A DNA stretch of 64,000 bases from positions 248,001 to 312,000 of the forward strand of contig JBBFKY010000001.1 in assembly GCA_037481875.1 (NCBI GenBank). Reading direction: 5' to 3'. The position numbers and the translations under genes are program-made. How positions within the stretch are numbered: position 1 is the stretch's first letter; each line of letters begins with the position of its first letter. Positions 1 through 9,712 of the stretch are shown here, piece by piece. The notes beneath the pieces were generated by a model, which searched no databases, was not told the origin of the DNA, and worked only from the letters and a program-made list of their open reading frames with translations. This stretch comes from Desulfosoma sp. Lineage in GTDB: Bacteria > Desulfobacterota > Syntrophobacteria > Syntrophobacterales > DSM-9756.

Positions 1-1345
1 AAAGCTCTCGAATTTCCTGCGGTTCATGGGACAGAAGCAGGTTTAGGGCCATGGAAAAGTTCACACGAATTTGGCTTTCGATGGGATCCGGCGGTGATTT
101 CAAAAGGTCATGAATCAATGACACGTTTTGATATCGACCCGGCGTGACCAAAACAAAGCCGATTTTGTCCATGCCGCGCCGTCCCGCCCGTCCCGTCATC
201 TGAAGAAGGTCTGTTGCGGTCAAATCCACAAATTCCCGACCGTTGAAACGATCGCTTTGAGGAATAACCACGGTGCGGGCAGGAAAATTCACGCCGGCGG
301 CCACGGTGGATGTGGAAAAAATGGCTTCAAGCCAGCCTTCCTGCATGAGGTTTTCTAGAAGAAGTTTCCAGTGAGGCAATTGTCCGGCATGATGGGCGCC
401 CACACGGGAACGTTTCAGAATGGATAGGTGTTTATGATCCCTGAGAAAAGGCCACTTGTTTAACAGGGACTCCAGCCGTGCCGTAAAGGCTTTGGCATTG
501 AATCCCGGCGATCGTGGGGCTTGAGGACACAAAGTGATAGCACGCTCACAATCGGCTCGGGACTTGAGGAAGAAGATGGCGGGCAGAAGGTTTGCCTTGC
601 GAAGGGCTTCCAAAATGTGAGCCACATCGGGAAAGTCTTTTCGAGAGAACTGACGAGGATCCAGTTTTTCAATAGGTCCATAGAGGCCGCGACGTCCCCC
701 TAGAGGCGTCAGTTCACCGTTGGGAAAAAGGAACAGGGGATAGAGAGGGACAGGTCGTTCTACGGCGTTCACCCACAGGCAAGGCTCTTTGCGTAACCAA
801 AAGAGCCATCGGCAAAGCTCATGAGCGTTTCGAATGGTGGCGGAAAGTAACAAGAGACGGACGCGGCTTGGGAGGTAAATAAGAACCTCCTCCCAGACCA
901 CACCGCGATCCTGATCCCCCAAGTAATGGGCTTCATCCATGACCACCAGATCGACGGGAAGATCTTGACCGCGATGCATGGCGTCGTAGAGTTGATTTCT
1001 AAGGATTTCGGTTGTCCCTACGATGATCGGGGCTTCGGGGTTTTCCTTACGATCCCCGGTGAGAATCCCAACATTTTCCGGTCCAAAAGCCGTAGAAAAT
1101 TCTTCCAGTTTGGCGTTGGAAAGAGCTTTGAGGGGCGAAGCATACCAGCTTCGACCGCCTTTCAAAAAAATTTCGCGAATCGCTTCAATGGCGATATAAG
1201 TCTTGCCGGATCCTGTGGGGGCCGTGACAAGCACATCGGCGGTCCGGACCTTTTCGATGGCTTCCAGCTGAAAAGGATCCGGCGTAAAGGGTTGCGGCTC
1301 AGGTACTCCAATCTGCGCAAGAACCTTGCGCACCGCAGGCGCCAT
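1..1345 (-). CDS. DEAD/DEAH-box helicase, Ski2-like (3' end cut by window)
   Basis: ATP-dependent superfamily 2 helicase of the Ski2/Hel308-like group, probably acting on RNA or DNA in the cytoplasm. Translating the minus strand gives a Walker A motif TAPTGSGKT about 40 residues in, a DEAH box in VVMDEAHYLGD, motif III LLLLSATIRN, then the C-terminal RecA lobe with STSTVAAGVNFPARTVV and the motif VI-like QMTGRAGRRGMDKIGF. The frame is open to position 1, so the C-terminus lies outside the window. The start is uncertain: the frame is open back to a stop at about 1508, and the residues before the ATG at 1345 are basic and low in complexity. The ATG at 1345 is the first methionine before the conserved QIGVPEP...FQLEAIE segment, but its ribosome-binding site is weak. 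The helicase family is clear; the substrate is not. Confidence 0.8.
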   Translation of the reverse strand, partial: MAPAVRKVLAQIGVPEPQPFTPDPFQLEAIEKVRTADVLVTAPTGSGKTYIAIEAIREIFLKGGRSWYASPLKALSNAKLEEFSTAFGPENVGILTGDRKENPEAPIIVGTTEILRNQLYDAMHRGQDLPVDLVVMDEAHYLGDQDRGVVWEEVLIYLPSRVRLLLLSATIRNAHELCRWLFWLRKEPCLWVNAVERPVPLYPLFLFPNGELTPLGGRRGLYGPIEKLDPRQFSRKDFPDVAHILEALRKANLLPAIFFLKSRADCERAITLCPQAPRSPGFNAKAFTARLESLLNKWPFLRDHKHLSILKRSRVGAHHAGQLPHWKLLLENLMQEGWLEAIFSTSTVAAGVNFPARTVVIPQSDRFNGREFVDLTATDLLQMTGRAGRRGMDKIGFVLVTPGRYQNVSLIHDLLKSPPDPIESQIRVNFSMALNLLLSHEPQEIREL

Positions 1346-1592
1346 GCGCACATGAAATTCCGTGCCTTCACGGGTGACGGTTTCGCGAGGCTTTTTTTTG
1401 CCCGTGGATTTCTTTCGCCGAAAAATGGGTCTGGCTTCGGGTTTCAATGGGAGGTCCGCCTTTGGATTGACTTCCTTCTGGGATCTGGCGATGGCGCTTC
1501 GTTCGCATTATGGCTAACACGGCTTTGGGCGAACATCAAGGGATGATCATCATTTAACAAATGAACCCCTTTGTCTTCTAGGAGACAGCCTC

Positions 1593-2057
1593 GTGGAACA
1601 GGCAAAGCCCAGCAGCTTTTCATGCCAAGGGCCTTGGTACGCACACAGCCTACGTGTTCCCCTTTTTGAAGTGGATCTGGGTCAGGGTGTGTACCATGGC
1701 AGCTATTTTCATCTCTTTGAACTGGGTCGAGAAGCTTTTTTAAGAGCTTTACAATATCCGTATTCGCGCCTCATGGCTCAAGGTCTTCATCTAACCGTGG
1801 CGGCTCTGGAATGTCGTTACGTTCAATCCTTGCACTATGATGACCTTATCGAGGTTCAGACGGCCGTCTCACGTCTGGGGCGGCGCAGTCTTTCTCTGGT
1901 CCACCGAATCCAAAGGTTGACGATGGAACAATCACTGGAAACCACCACCGAAGCCGTGATGCACTTCGTGTGTGTGCGTGAAGGGGTTCCGGAGCCGCTG
2001 CCTGTTGAGCTGAGCGATAAGATTCTCGCCTGGATGGATGCCAAGGATCAAGGATGA
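1593..2057 (+). CDS. acyl-CoA thioesterase, YbgC/FadM hot-dog family
   Basis: A 154-residue protein that should hydrolyse acyl-CoA thioesters. The segment FEVDLGQGVYHGSYFHLFE matches the YbgC/4-hydroxybenzoyl-CoA thioesterase signature, in which an Asp precedes a helix carrying G-V-x-Y/H-x-x-Y; the catalytic Asp appears to be present. Length is slightly above the usual 130-150. The start is a GTG at 1593 preceded by GGAG at 1581. The gene is convergent with the secreted protein that ends at 2070 and divergent from the helicase at the window start. Substrate chain length cannot be read from sequence. Confidence 0.8.
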   Translation: MEQAKPSSFSCQGPWYAHSLRVPLFEVDLGQGVYHGSYFHLFELGREAFLRALQYPYSRLMAQGLHLTVAALECRYVQSLHYDDLIEVQTAVSRLGRRSLSLVHRIQRLTMEQSLETTTEAVMHFVCVREGVPEPLPVELSDKILAWMDAKDQG

Positions 2058-2069
2058 GGATGCCTCACC

Positions 2070-2816
2070 TTATCGCCATGTGGCCAGCTCATAGCGGCGA
2101 ATGTTCGCATCGGGTTTGATGCGTGCCACCACGGCGTACAAACGACCCTGAATGCCCAACTTTTCCGAAAGTTCTTGCGGGACGTTCACGGGTTGAATCG
2201 AGCAGGCTTGTCGTTGCACGATTCGGTCTTGTCCGTCATAGAGAATGAGCTCGAAACGCTTATCTTGGAAATCTTCTTGAACGTTCAAGAGATATTTGAC
2301 CACCAAGACGGCGTCGTTTTTTTGCACACGCATCCATTCGGTCACATCCCCTTTGGGGGAAAAGCTTGTCTTGTAAAGACGCACGGCTTGAGGAGGTTCC
2401 TGGGGTGGAGCCGTCGATGCCAGAAGTCGTGAGAGATCCTCGGAAGATAAGGGTTCGGCGGATGTGTCGGAGGGTGTCCCTCTAAGAAGCGTGACCCATT
2501 CTTTTTGCTGTTCGGGATCCGAGGCTGCGGCTGTCCGTACGCGGGTTTTGACGGTGTCGTAGGCGACTTCAGATCCCGCGACAATCTCCTGAATGCTTCG
2601 AACCTGGCTCTTGGGAATACCCGCGACACCCCCTGGAATTTCAAAAAAGACTGTATCTTTCATTTCCCAACAGTAAGGCACCTCAACTCGGTTGCCGTCG
2701 TGAAAGGTAATGCGAATCTTGGCCGCAAAAGCTCCTTCAGTGCCCAAGAGCCAAAAGACGGCGGCTATTGCCAATACCTTCAACCACGTGGTGGATCCTG
2801 ACTCTTTTTTTGCCAT
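2070..2816 (-). CDS. secreted hypothetical protein
   Basis: A 248-residue protein with an N-terminal signal peptide: a KK basic start, hydrophobic LKVLAIAAVFWLLGT and a plausible cleavage after AFAA. The mature part begins KIRITFHDGNRVEVPYCWE, a short beta-rich segment, and continues into a Pro/Ser-rich linker and a second beta-rich domain. I do not recognise the family. The open frame runs upstream to 3479, but the ATG at 2816 is chosen because an AAGGAGGTG ribosome site lies 7 bases upstream and the signal peptide starts here. It probably works in the periplasm or envelope. It is divergently transcribed from the RNA helicase. Confidence 0.75.
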   Translation of the reverse strand: MAKKESGSTTWLKVLAIAAVFWLLGTEGAFAAKIRITFHDGNRVEVPYCWEMKDTVFFEIPGGVAGIPKSQVRSIQEIVAGSEVAYDTVKTRVRTAAASDPEQQKEWVTLLRGTPSDTSAEPLSSEDLSRLLASTAPPQEPPQAVRLYKTSFSPKGDVTEWMRVQKNDAVLVVKYLLNVQEDFQDKRFELILYDGQDRIVQRQACSIQPVNVPQELSEKLGIQGRLYAVVARIKPDANIRRYELATWR

Positions 2817-3116
2817 GAGTTCACCTCCTTGGGAGTTTTTTCGGCAAAGGTGGAAAAAAGGCCAAAACATGTCCCGAGGGTCATCTGACGTTTGCTGTCG
2901 CCTTGGGCTTTTGGTATAGACTCCAAGCGTGCTGCTTTCATGGCCTTGGGTGTTCGATGCGCGCTTAGGGACCTTTTCTTGAGGAGCTTCGAATCCCTGT
3001 TTTTCTACCTTTCGTTCCGTCATGGATGAAGGCAAAATCAGTGTGCCAAATTTTGGCTCGATGGCCAATGAGAATGTGGTAGGTGTCCCTTTTCGGTTGT
3101 GAAGGAATCCTCTATC
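2817..3116. other. divergent intergenic region
   Basis: About 300 bases between two divergent genes. It must hold both promoters. No convincing -10/-35 pair, sigma-54 motif or repeat stands out. The long minus frame crossing it has no coding features. Confidence 0.4.
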
Positions 3117-4568
3117 GTGATTGAGGCTCTCAAAAAACTGTTCCAGCACCTTTTGTGGTGGCGTCGACGTGATCTCGAAACGGCAGGGGACGCCGTCACC
3201 GGCCTCGAACCGGAAGCTCCGGAACCCAGAAAGGCACGGGAAGATTTGGCTTCCGGCATGGCTTTTGCCAACCTTGGGCTTTCGGCTTCGGTGCTCCAAG
3301 GGCTCCATGAGGCGGGCTTTTTGCGCTGCACACCCATTCAGGAAAGATCTCTTCCCATCACACTCAAAGGCCAAGATATCGCCGCACAGGCTCAGACAGG
3401 ATCCGGCAAAACCGCCGTGTTTTTGATCACCATCCTTGAAAGTTTGCTCAAAAAGCAGCCCTTGTCTTCCCACTGCCATGCCCTCATTCTAGCCCCCACT
3501 CGCGAATTGGCCTTGCAGATTCTAGCCGACGCTCAGATGCTTGGACGGTATTGTCCTTTTCGTTTTGCGGCCATCTACGGAGGTGTCGGCTACGAGAAGC
3601 AGGTTCAGGCCCTGCAACAAGGGGCGCATATTGTCATTGCCACTCCCGGTCGCCTCATCGACCTCATGAAACAAGGCCTTTTCAAGACGAATCATGTGTC
3701 CCTGCTGGTCATCGACGAAGCGGACCGCATGCTGGACATGGGCTTCGTCAAGGACCTTCAATACATTCTCAAACGTCTCCCTCCTTATCATCGTCGGCAG
3801 AGTATGCTTTTTTCTGCAACACTTTCTCCACGCGTTCTGGAAATCACCTACCCGTACATGAACGCTCCCGTGGAAACAGCCGTGGACCCAGAAAAATTGG
3901 TAGTGAAAACGGTTAAGCAGGAACTGTTTCATGTGGCTCGAGCCGAAAAGTTTTCCTTGCTCTTGGGGCTTTTGGAAAAGGAAAAACCAGAACGCGTTCT
4001 TCTTTTTTGCAATACCAAAGTGCAAACGCTGCGCATCGCCGAAAGGCTTACGGCCAACGGATATGCCGCTCGAGGCATCACAGGGGATTTACCTCAAAGT
4101 CGGCGAGTGCAATTGCTGGAACGCTTCAAGAAAGGTCAGATCGCCATTTTAGTGGCCACCGATGTGGCGTCTCGAGGGCTTCACGTGGAAGATGTGACGC
4201 ATGTCATCAATTATGATGTGCCTCAGGATCCTGAGGAATACGTCCATCGTATCGGCCGAACGGCCCGTGCCGGGAAAGAAGGCAAGGCCGTCACTCTGTG
4301 TGGTGAAGACGACGTGTATGCCCTGGAAAACGTGGAAAAACTGCTGGGTCAGAAGATTCCTGTGATCTGGCCCGAAGAAGATTGGTTTTTGCCGGATCGT
4401 GCCGAAAATGTCGCTGCTCGTCGGCCTTCTCGAGGACGGCGACCCGAGCCGCCGAAAAAGGAGATCAGGCTGGCAAAAAACAAGGGAACTTATGGCGGAA
4501 AGCACCGCGGGCGACGTCGAAAAAAAGATGTTTCTTCGTCCAAAGGCCCTTCTTCCGTAGGGTCGTGA
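3117..4568 (+). CDS. DEAD-box ATP-dependent RNA helicase, RhlB/RhlE-like
   Basis: A 483-residue RNA helicase for RNA unwinding in decay or ribosome assembly. All motifs are visible in order: the Q motif (FLRCTPIQ), Walker A AQTGSGKT, PTRELALQ, TPGRLIDL, DEAD in VIDEADRMLDMGF, SAT in LFSATLSP, then the second lobe with LLFCNTKVQT, VATDVASRGLHV and HRIGRTARAG. The last 60 residues are rich in Arg/Lys (RRPSRGRRPEPPKK), the usual RNA-binding tail. I chose the GTG at 3117, in frame with an upstream GTG at 3099, because GAAGGA at 3101-3106 sits at proper spacing. The N-terminal region before the Q motif is also basic. RhlB and RhlE cannot be separated with confidence. Confidence 0.9.
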   Translation: MIEALKKLFQHLLWWRRRDLETAGDAVTGLEPEAPEPRKAREDLASGMAFANLGLSASVLQGLHEAGFLRCTPIQERSLPITLKGQDIAAQAQTGSGKTAVFLITILESLLKKQPLSSHCHALILAPTRELALQILADAQMLGRYCPFRFAAIYGGVGYEKQVQALQQGAHIVIATPGRLIDLMKQGLFKTNHVSLLVIDEADRMLDMGFVKDLQYILKRLPPYHRRQSMLFSATLSPRVLEITYPYMNAPVETAVDPEKLVVKTVKQELFHVARAEKFSLLLGLLEKEKPERVLLFCNTKVQTLRIAERLTANGYAARGITGDLPQSRRVQLLERFKKGQIAILVATDVASRGLHVEDVTHVINYDVPQDPEEYVHRIGRTARAGKEGKAVTLCGEDDVYALENVEKLLGQKIPVIWPEEDWFLPDRAENVAARRPSRGRRPEPPKKEIRLAKNKGTYGGKHRGRRRKKDVSSSKGPSSVGS

Positions 4569-4619
4569 CAGGGTTTCGATCTCGGGTTGAAACTGATTGA
4601 AAAACTAAAGGAAACGCCC

Positions 4620-5585
4620 ATGGAAATCTACATCAGTGGATCGTTGGCTTATGATCGTATTATGACTTTTCCGGGCCATTTTGCGGACCACATTCTTCCC
4701 AACAAGATCCATGTGCTCAATGTGTGCTTCAACATCAACGGCTTGGTGGAAAAATTCGGAGGCACGGCAGGAAACATCGCTTACACTTTGAGCCTGCTCG
4801 GAGAAAAGCCCTGGATTGTTGCGACGGCTGGGGACGACTTTGGGCGATATGAACGGTGGCTGCACGAGCATGGGCTTGACACAAAATGGATCAAACGCCT
4901 CTCCGGTGTGCTCACTGCCGGAGCCTACATCACCACGGACCTTAACGACAATCAAATCACGGCCTTTAACCCTGGTGCCATGGCCTTTTGTGCAGACTTA
5001 CCGGCTTTGACCGATGGAAACCAGGGTGCCCTGGTCCACATTGGGCCAGGAAACAAGACCGATATGCTGGCATTGGCTCGGCGTTGCAGAGCCTGCGGGG
5101 TGCCGTTCGTTTTTGATCCCGGTCAGAGTCTCAACATTTGGAGCGGCGAAGAAATTGCCGAAGCCGTGGAAGGGGCTCTGTGTTTCATTTCCAACGACTA
5201 TGAGCTGAGCCATTTTCTCAAGCTGACCCGATGGCAGCTTTCAGATCTGGCGTCTCGAGTGCGCCTGATCATCACGACCCAAGGGCCCGAAGGCAGCGTG
5301 CTACGTATACATGAGGAAAAGGTCTTTATCCCGGCCGTCACTCCTCCTGTCGTCGTGGACCCCACGGGAGCCGGAGATGCTTATCGCGCAGGATTCCTGA
5401 AGGGACTGGCTTTGGGTTTGGATCCGGCGATGTGCTGCCATCTGGGCAGTGTCGCGGCATCTTTTGCCGTCGAACACCACGGCACGCAGGAACACGTTTT
5501 TGACTGGCAGGCCTTTTGCCAACGCTTTGAAAAGCACTTCGGGTATCAAGTTCCGGGAATGTCATCACAAGCGGCAGCACCTTAA
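4620..5585 (+). CDS. PfkB-family carbohydrate kinase, adenosine-kinase-like
   Basis: A 321-residue ribokinase-fold enzyme that phosphorylates a sugar or nucleoside with ATP. The N-terminus GSLAYDRIMTFPGHF and the signature FGGTAGNIAYTLSLLG correspond to PfkB signature 1. DPTGAGDAYRAGFLKGL near residue 245 is signature 2, with the catalytic Asp and the anion-hole GAGD. In bacteria this version is usually annotated adenosine kinase. The ATG at 4620 follows AAAGGAAACGCCC; an upstream in-frame TTG at 4587 is less likely. It follows the RNA helicase by about 50 bases and may be co-transcribed. Nucleoside versus sugar specificity is inference. Confidence 0.85.
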   Translation: MEIYISGSLAYDRIMTFPGHFADHILPNKIHVLNVCFNINGLVEKFGGTAGNIAYTLSLLGEKPWIVATAGDDFGRYERWLHEHGLDTKWIKRLSGVLTAGAYITTDLNDNQITAFNPGAMAFCADLPALTDGNQGALVHIGPGNKTDMLALARRCRACGVPFVFDPGQSLNIWSGEEIAEAVEGALCFISNDYELSHFLKLTRWQLSDLASRVRLIITTQGPEGSVLRIHEEKVFIPAVTPPVVVDPTGAGDAYRAGFLKGLALGLDPAMCCHLGSVAASFAVEHHGTQEHVFDWQAFCQRFEKHFGYQVPGMSSQAAAP

Positions 5586-5628
5586 AGCTCGAAAGGGTGC
5601 ACAAGGTGTCCGTGTTCGAGCCCATCTT

Positions 5629-5655
5629 GTAGGGGCGGACCGATGTGTCCGCCCC
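5629..5655. repeat. interspersed GC-rich palindromic repeat, copy 1
   Basis: GGGGCGGAC followed by a short centre and GTCCGCCCC forms an almost perfect inverted repeat. Related copies lie at about 7972, 8057, 8108, 15111, 41307, 41358, 41479, 61386 and 63012, always between genes. The surrounding gap 5586-5873 contains nothing else recognisable. Confidence 0.8.
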
Positions 5656-5873
5656 AAATGAAAGACAGATCATCCGCGCACCAAAGAATTCCCTTGTAAT
5701 GATTTCCTGCGTGGTTTACCCGAAAGGTAAACCGGCGATGACCGCTAGCGTGAAATGCGGAAATAATCCCGCCTGCCGAGAAAACGCCTTGACACTTGGG
5801 CACGAGCCTCCAAGGTATTTTCCTGGTCTTTCCCGTGTTGCCATAGACGTCCTGTTCCGCAAACGGGAACTCT

Positions 5874-7880
5874 TTACTGCATGAGAAGCTGTTCGTGTCG
5901 CAGCCGTTTAATTTCGTCTCGAAACGCCGCGGCTTTTTCAAACTCCAATCGAGCCGCCGCCTCTTTCATCTTCTTTTCAAGCTGCTCAATGGTTTGATCC
6001 AGGTTCAGCTTTTCTCCAGTCGTATATATGGCCCGCACTTCCTGGATCACTTCCTCAGGAACAAAACTCTCTTCAGGGGATCTGTATGGAGCCAGAATAT
6101 CGGCGATGGATTTTTCTATGCTTTGTGGGGTAATACCATGAGAGGCATTGTAAGCTTGCTGCAAAGCTCGACGGCGCTCTGTTTCCTCGACGGCTCGACG
6201 AATGGAATCCGTAACCTTGTCCGCATAAAGGATCACGGTGCCGTCCACGTTACGAGCAGCCCGCCCTGCCGTCTGAATCAAGGAACGCTCGGAGCGCAAG
6301 AAACCCTCGTTGTCGGCATCCAGCACAGCCACCAGCGACACCTCGGGAATATCCAATCCTTCCCGTAACAGATTGATTCCCACGAGAACGTCGTACTCCC
6401 CAAGACGTAGGCCTCGAACCAGTTCGATACGGTCCAAAGTGTCCACGTCCGCATGCATGTAGCGCACGCGGATTTTCAGCTCCGAAAGGTATTCGGTCAA
6501 ATCCTCGGCCATGCGCTTGGTCAAGGTGGTCACCAAAACCCTCTGTCCTGCAGCGACCCTTTTTCGAATTTCGCCGATCAGGTCATCCACCTGATGTTGC
6601 GCGGGTCTCACTTCCACTTTGGGATCCACCAGACCTGTGGGGCGAATGATTTGTTCCACCACATACCCTTGAGTACGCTCCAATTCATAAGGACCTGGAG
6701 TGGCGGAAACATAGATGACTTGATGCACCTTGGCTTCAAATTCCTCAAAACACAAAGGCCGATTGTCCAAAGCCGAAGGCAAACGAAAACCGTAACGGAC
6801 CAAAGTCTCCTTACGGGATCGGTCCCCTCGATACATGCCTCGAAGCTGTGGAATGGTGATGTGGCTTTCATCGATAAAGAGCAAAAAATCTTCGGGAAAA
6901 TACTCCAGGAGCGTCGGCGGTGGCTCCCCTGGAAGACGGCCGGTGAGGTGGCGAGAATAGTTTTCGATACCTGGACAGTAGCCGAGTTCCTGCAGCATTT
7001 CCAGATCCAACCGTGTGCGCTCCTCAAGACGTTGAGCCTCCACCAGAAGGCCTGAGGCTCGGAGCTCCTGAAGCCTTGAGGTTAGTTCCTCTTTGATGCT
7101 CTGAATGGCTCTCTCAAGGGTGGTCTTATCCGTGACATAATGGCTTCCAGGATAGATGGCCACTTCTGTCAGAGAACGTAACGTTCGGCCGGTTAACGGA
7201 TCGAATTCTCGAATGGCATCGATTTCGTCTCCAAAAAACTCTAAGCGAACGGCCCGGTCTTCTTCATGGGACGGAAAGATTTCCACGACATCCCCGCGAA
7301 CACGAAAGGTTCCTCGATGGAAGTCCACATCGTTGCGGGCGTACTGAATCTCTACAAGCTTTCGCAACACCACGTCCCGGTCCACGGCCATGCCCGTCTT
7401 GACCCATAAGAGCATGTCCCGGTAGGTTTCCGGGGCACCCAAACCATAAATACAGGAGACACTGGCCACGATCAGCACATCCCGGCGTTCCAAAAGGGCT
7501 CGTGTCGCCGCGTGGCGCATCTTGTCGATGGTTTCGTTGATGGAAGCGTCCTTGGCAATGTAGGTGTCGGTCTGAGGCACATAGGCTTCGGGCTGGTAAT
7601 AATCGTAGTAGGAAACAAAGTACTCCACAGCGTTTTCCGGAAAAAAGGCCTTAAACTCCCCGTAAAGCTGCGCCGCCAGGGTCTTGTTGGGGGCAATCAC
7701 CAGAGTGGGTTTCTGCATTTGAGCAATCACATGAGCCATAGTGAACGTTTTTCCGGAACCGGTGACGCCTAAAAGGGTTTGTTCACGAACCCCGGCTCGA
7801 AGATTGGCAGTGAGCTTTTCGATGGCTTGGGGTTGATCGCCTTGGGGCTTCCAAGGAGCATGAAGCTTGAAAGCATTCAT
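5874..7880 (-). CDS. uvrB: excinuclease ABC subunit B
   Basis: The damage-verifying helicase subunit of nucleotide excision repair; it loads with UvrA and recruits UvrC. Full length at 668 residues. Visible features: N-terminal [17 protein letters not shown], Walker [13 protein letters not shown], the beta-hairpin region [14 protein letters not shown], Walker B FIDESH, the helicase VI motif QTAGRAARN, and the C-terminal UVR motif ([19 protein letters not shown]) that binds UvrC. The start ATG at 7880 has AAAGGAGA upstream. It is transcribed toward the PfkB-family kinase and separated from it by a repeat-bearing gap. No SOS box was recognised upstream. Confidence 0.98.
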   Translation of the reverse strand: MNAFKLHAPWKPQGDQPQAIEKLTANLRAGVREQTLLGVTGSGKTFTMAHVIAQMQKPTLVIAPNKTLAAQLYGEFKAFFPENAVEYFVSYYDYYQPEAYVPQTDTYIAKDASINETIDKMRHAATRALLERRDVLIVASVSCIYGLGAPETYRDMLLWVKTGMAVDRDVVLRKLVEIQYARNDVDFHRGTFRVRGDVVEIFPSHEEDRAVRLEFFGDEIDAIREFDPLTGRTLRSLTEVAIYPGSHYVTDKTTLERAIQSIKEELTSRLQELRASGLLVEAQRLEERTRLDLEMLQELGYCPGIENYSRHLTGRLPGEPPPTLLEYFPEDFLLFIDESHITIPQLRGMYRGDRSRKETLVRYGFRLPSALDNRPLCFEEFEAKVHQVIYVSATPGPYELERTQGYVVEQIIRPTGLVDPKVEVRPAQHQVDDLIGEIRKRVAAGQRVLVTTLTKRMAEDLTEYLSELKIRVRYMHADVDTLDRIELVRGLRLGEYDVLVGINLLREGLDIPEVSLVAVLDADNEGFLRSERSLIQTAGRAARNVDGTVILYADKVTDSIRRAVEETERRRALQQAYNASHGITPQSIEKSIADILAPYRSPEESFVPEEVIQEVRAIYTTGEKLNLDQTIEQLEKKMKEAAARLEFEKAAAFRDEIKRLRHEQLLMQ

Positions 7881-8407
7881 GGTGGGTTGTCTCCTTTACG
7901 CGGCAATGACTTCACCCAAATAAGAAGCCGCTCGGTAGTTCTGTCAAGGATCTCACGCCCTTGGTATCCAGGCCCTGCAGGGGCGGTTGTGTGGATCCAC
8001 CTAAATGAGAAGGGCCATGGTAAAGGACGGCGATATGCGGCCCTCATTGAGAACCCGTAGGGGCGGACCCATGTGTACCTGCTAAACCGCAGGGAAGGGG
8101 TTGTCATGGGGGCGCACACACCGGTGTGCCCCTACACGGAAAAATTGTCTTGGGCAAGGATCTGCGCCTTAAGATCTATGCAATATTCACTATGGCATGC
8201 CCCCAATTTTTCATGAGGAGCCGCTTCGGGCTGTCTCGAACCATACGTACTAGAGTCTATAAGATGTTATCCTGATGCTCTAGGTTCTTGTGAAAAAAGA
8301 CATTTTGTCACTTGAAGGAGTGTGCTTTATGGAATAAAAAGCAAGAAATGGTTCCGCACGAAACGCGGGCGTGTCGGCGGATGTTCCTCGGAGAAAAAGG
8401 AGAGGTC
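7881..8407. other. repeat-rich intergenic gap
   Basis: More than 500 bases without a credible gene. It holds at least three degenerate copies of the GC-rich palindrome (about 7972-8002, 8057-8081 and 8108-8136). An open frame begins at 8312 in phase with the iron-sulfur gene, but its first 32 residues lack a ribosome site and family similarity. The uvrB and iron-sulfur gene promoters should lie here; none could be assigned. Confidence 0.5.
8108..8136. repeat. GC-rich palindromic repeat, inverted copy
   Basis: GGGGCGCACACACCGGTGTG followed by CCCCTAC is the same family in opposite orientation and a different central flavour. It forms a hairpin through ACACCGGTGT. Confidence 0.65.
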
Positions 8408-9244
8408 ATGGAGAACGTGTTTCAACCTAACACGGTGCATCGACGTTGGATCCATGAAGCGGTTCGAGCTGAGATCAATCTTTGCTTCACCTGCGGGTCA
8501 TGCGCTGTGGAATGTCCGGTGAACCGAGCGACCCGCGGGCTGGATCCGAGGCGACTTGTATGGATGGCCAACTTGGGTTTGATAGAAGATCTGCTTCGTT
8601 CCCCTGAAATCTGGTTGTGCCTGGAATGCCGTAAGTGTTCTCACGTGTGTCCCATGACCGTCAAACCCTCGGCGCTCATTGCGTTCTTGCGTTGGAAAGC
8701 CGTTCGAGAACGTGTTGTTTCGACGGAACTTTCCGATCAAAGGCGCCGTCTTCAGGAAAATCTTCATCGGCAACGAGCCTCCGTGGTGTCCGAGCTACTT
8801 TCTGAAACCACGCATCGAGCCCGAGGAATTCAGTCGAGCGAATCCTTTCCGGAACCCTTCTCCTGGAAAAAGTTGGCCCGGTATTACGGCCATGAAACGC
8901 GCTTAGCGTCTTGCTTTGCGTGTGGGGAATGCAGCAATGCCTGCCCTGTGTGTGTGGACCGAACCGTGTTGGATCCTCTGGTGCTGGTGCGCTCTGCCAT
9001 GCTGGGCTATGCTCGAGATGTCATGGTCTCTCCCGCTCCTTGGGTTTGTCTCCAGTGTCAGAGCTGCTCCCGGGCTTGCAGCCATAATGTGCAGGGTCAT
9101 TTGGTAGTTTTGGCGGTACGTGAAGCGGCGCACGAAGAAGGTTGGGTCAACGATAGGTTCCTCAAAACGTGGCAGGAAAAGGATAAGCAGCTTTTCCAGA
9201 AACACATGGATGAAATCATCCAGATACACCGGCTTTCGAGGTGA
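8408..9244 (+). CDS. duplicated HdrC-like iron-sulfur protein
   Basis: A 278-residue soluble electron carrier resembling two fused heterodisulfide reductase C (HdrC) units. Four cysteine clusters are visible: CFTCGSCAVECP, CLECRKCSHVCP, CFACGECSNACP and CLQCQSCSRACS. Each fits the CxxCxxCxxxC binding pattern of a [4Fe-4S] cluster, so four clusters are expected. No membrane segment or signal peptide is seen, so it is cytoplasmic. HdrC normally passes electrons between HdrA and the HdrB catalytic subunit, but no HdrA or HdrB lies nearby. The ATG at 8408 follows AAGGAGAGG; an upstream in-frame start at 8312 lacks such a site. Electron partners are unknown. Confidence 0.85.
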   Translation: MENVFQPNTVHRRWIHEAVRAEINLCFTCGSCAVECPVNRATRGLDPRRLVWMANLGLIEDLLRSPEIWLCLECRKCSHVCPMTVKPSALIAFLRWKAVRERVVSTELSDQRRRLQENLHRQRASVVSELLSETTHRARGIQSSESFPEPFSWKKLARYYGHETRLASCFACGECSNACPVCVDRTVLDPLVLVRSAMLGYARDVMVSPAPWVCLQCQSCSRACSHNVQGHLVVLAVREAAHEEGWVNDRFLKTWQEKDKQLFQKHMDEIIQIHRLSR

Positions 9245-9376
9245 CTTTGGAAGATTTCGTGCTTAGAAGTAAAGCATAGGAGGCGGACAAGCCTGAACCC
9301 GTCCTTGAAGCGACAAGATTCAGGACATGCGGGCTCAGGACAAAAATTCTTCGGTCAGGGAGCAAAGGAGGGTTCC

Positions 9377-9712
9377 ATGGTCGCGCAAGAAAAAAAGTTC
9401 CTTCAAACGGTAGACGAAAGCGGCTGCCCGACTCCCGTGGACAGTACGGGCCAACCGTATACATGTAAAGAGCGATCATCTGTGTTGACCTATCGGGAAC
9501 AGGAAGTGTTGGAAAAAATCCGGGAGGTTAAAAAGGAAGCGGGGGAGGTCAAGGGCAAGCTTGAAAAGCTTCGTGCAAGTACGGAAAGGGATCTGGAAAC
9601 CGAGAGTTCCCTTGAGGAACGCCTCGAGGCCTTGAGGAGACTTCGGGAGAAGCTGGAGCAGGAACGTGAAGAGGCGGCTCAAGAACGCATGCGTTTGTTA
9701 GGGCACGTCTAA
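9377..9712 (+). CDS. small coiled-coil hypothetical protein
   Basis: A 111-residue protein of unknown function. Residues about 35-108 are almost entirely charged heptad-like sequence (EKIREVKKEAGEVKGKLEKL and similar), predicting a long coiled coil. The N-terminal 30 residues contain two cysteines (SGCPTP and YTCKE). The ATG at 9377 follows AAAGGAGG with good spacing. It lies about 130 bases downstream of the iron-sulfur protein and could be in the same transcript. Confidence 0.6.
   Translation: MVAQEKKFLQTVDESGCPTPVDSTGQPYTCKERSSVLTYREQEVLEKIREVKKEAGEVKGKLEKLRASTERDLETESSLEERLEALRRLREKLEQEREEAAQERMRLLGHV

Noticed and set aside
2817-3479. N-terminal extension of the minus-strand open frame starting at 3479
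   Set aside because: It overlaps the RNA helicase, has no ribosome site, and the signal peptide and AAGGAGG site point to 2816.
7971-8136. CRISPR array suspected from repeats near 8 kb
   Set aside because: The copies are degenerate palindromes at irregular spacing without unique spacers or cas genes.
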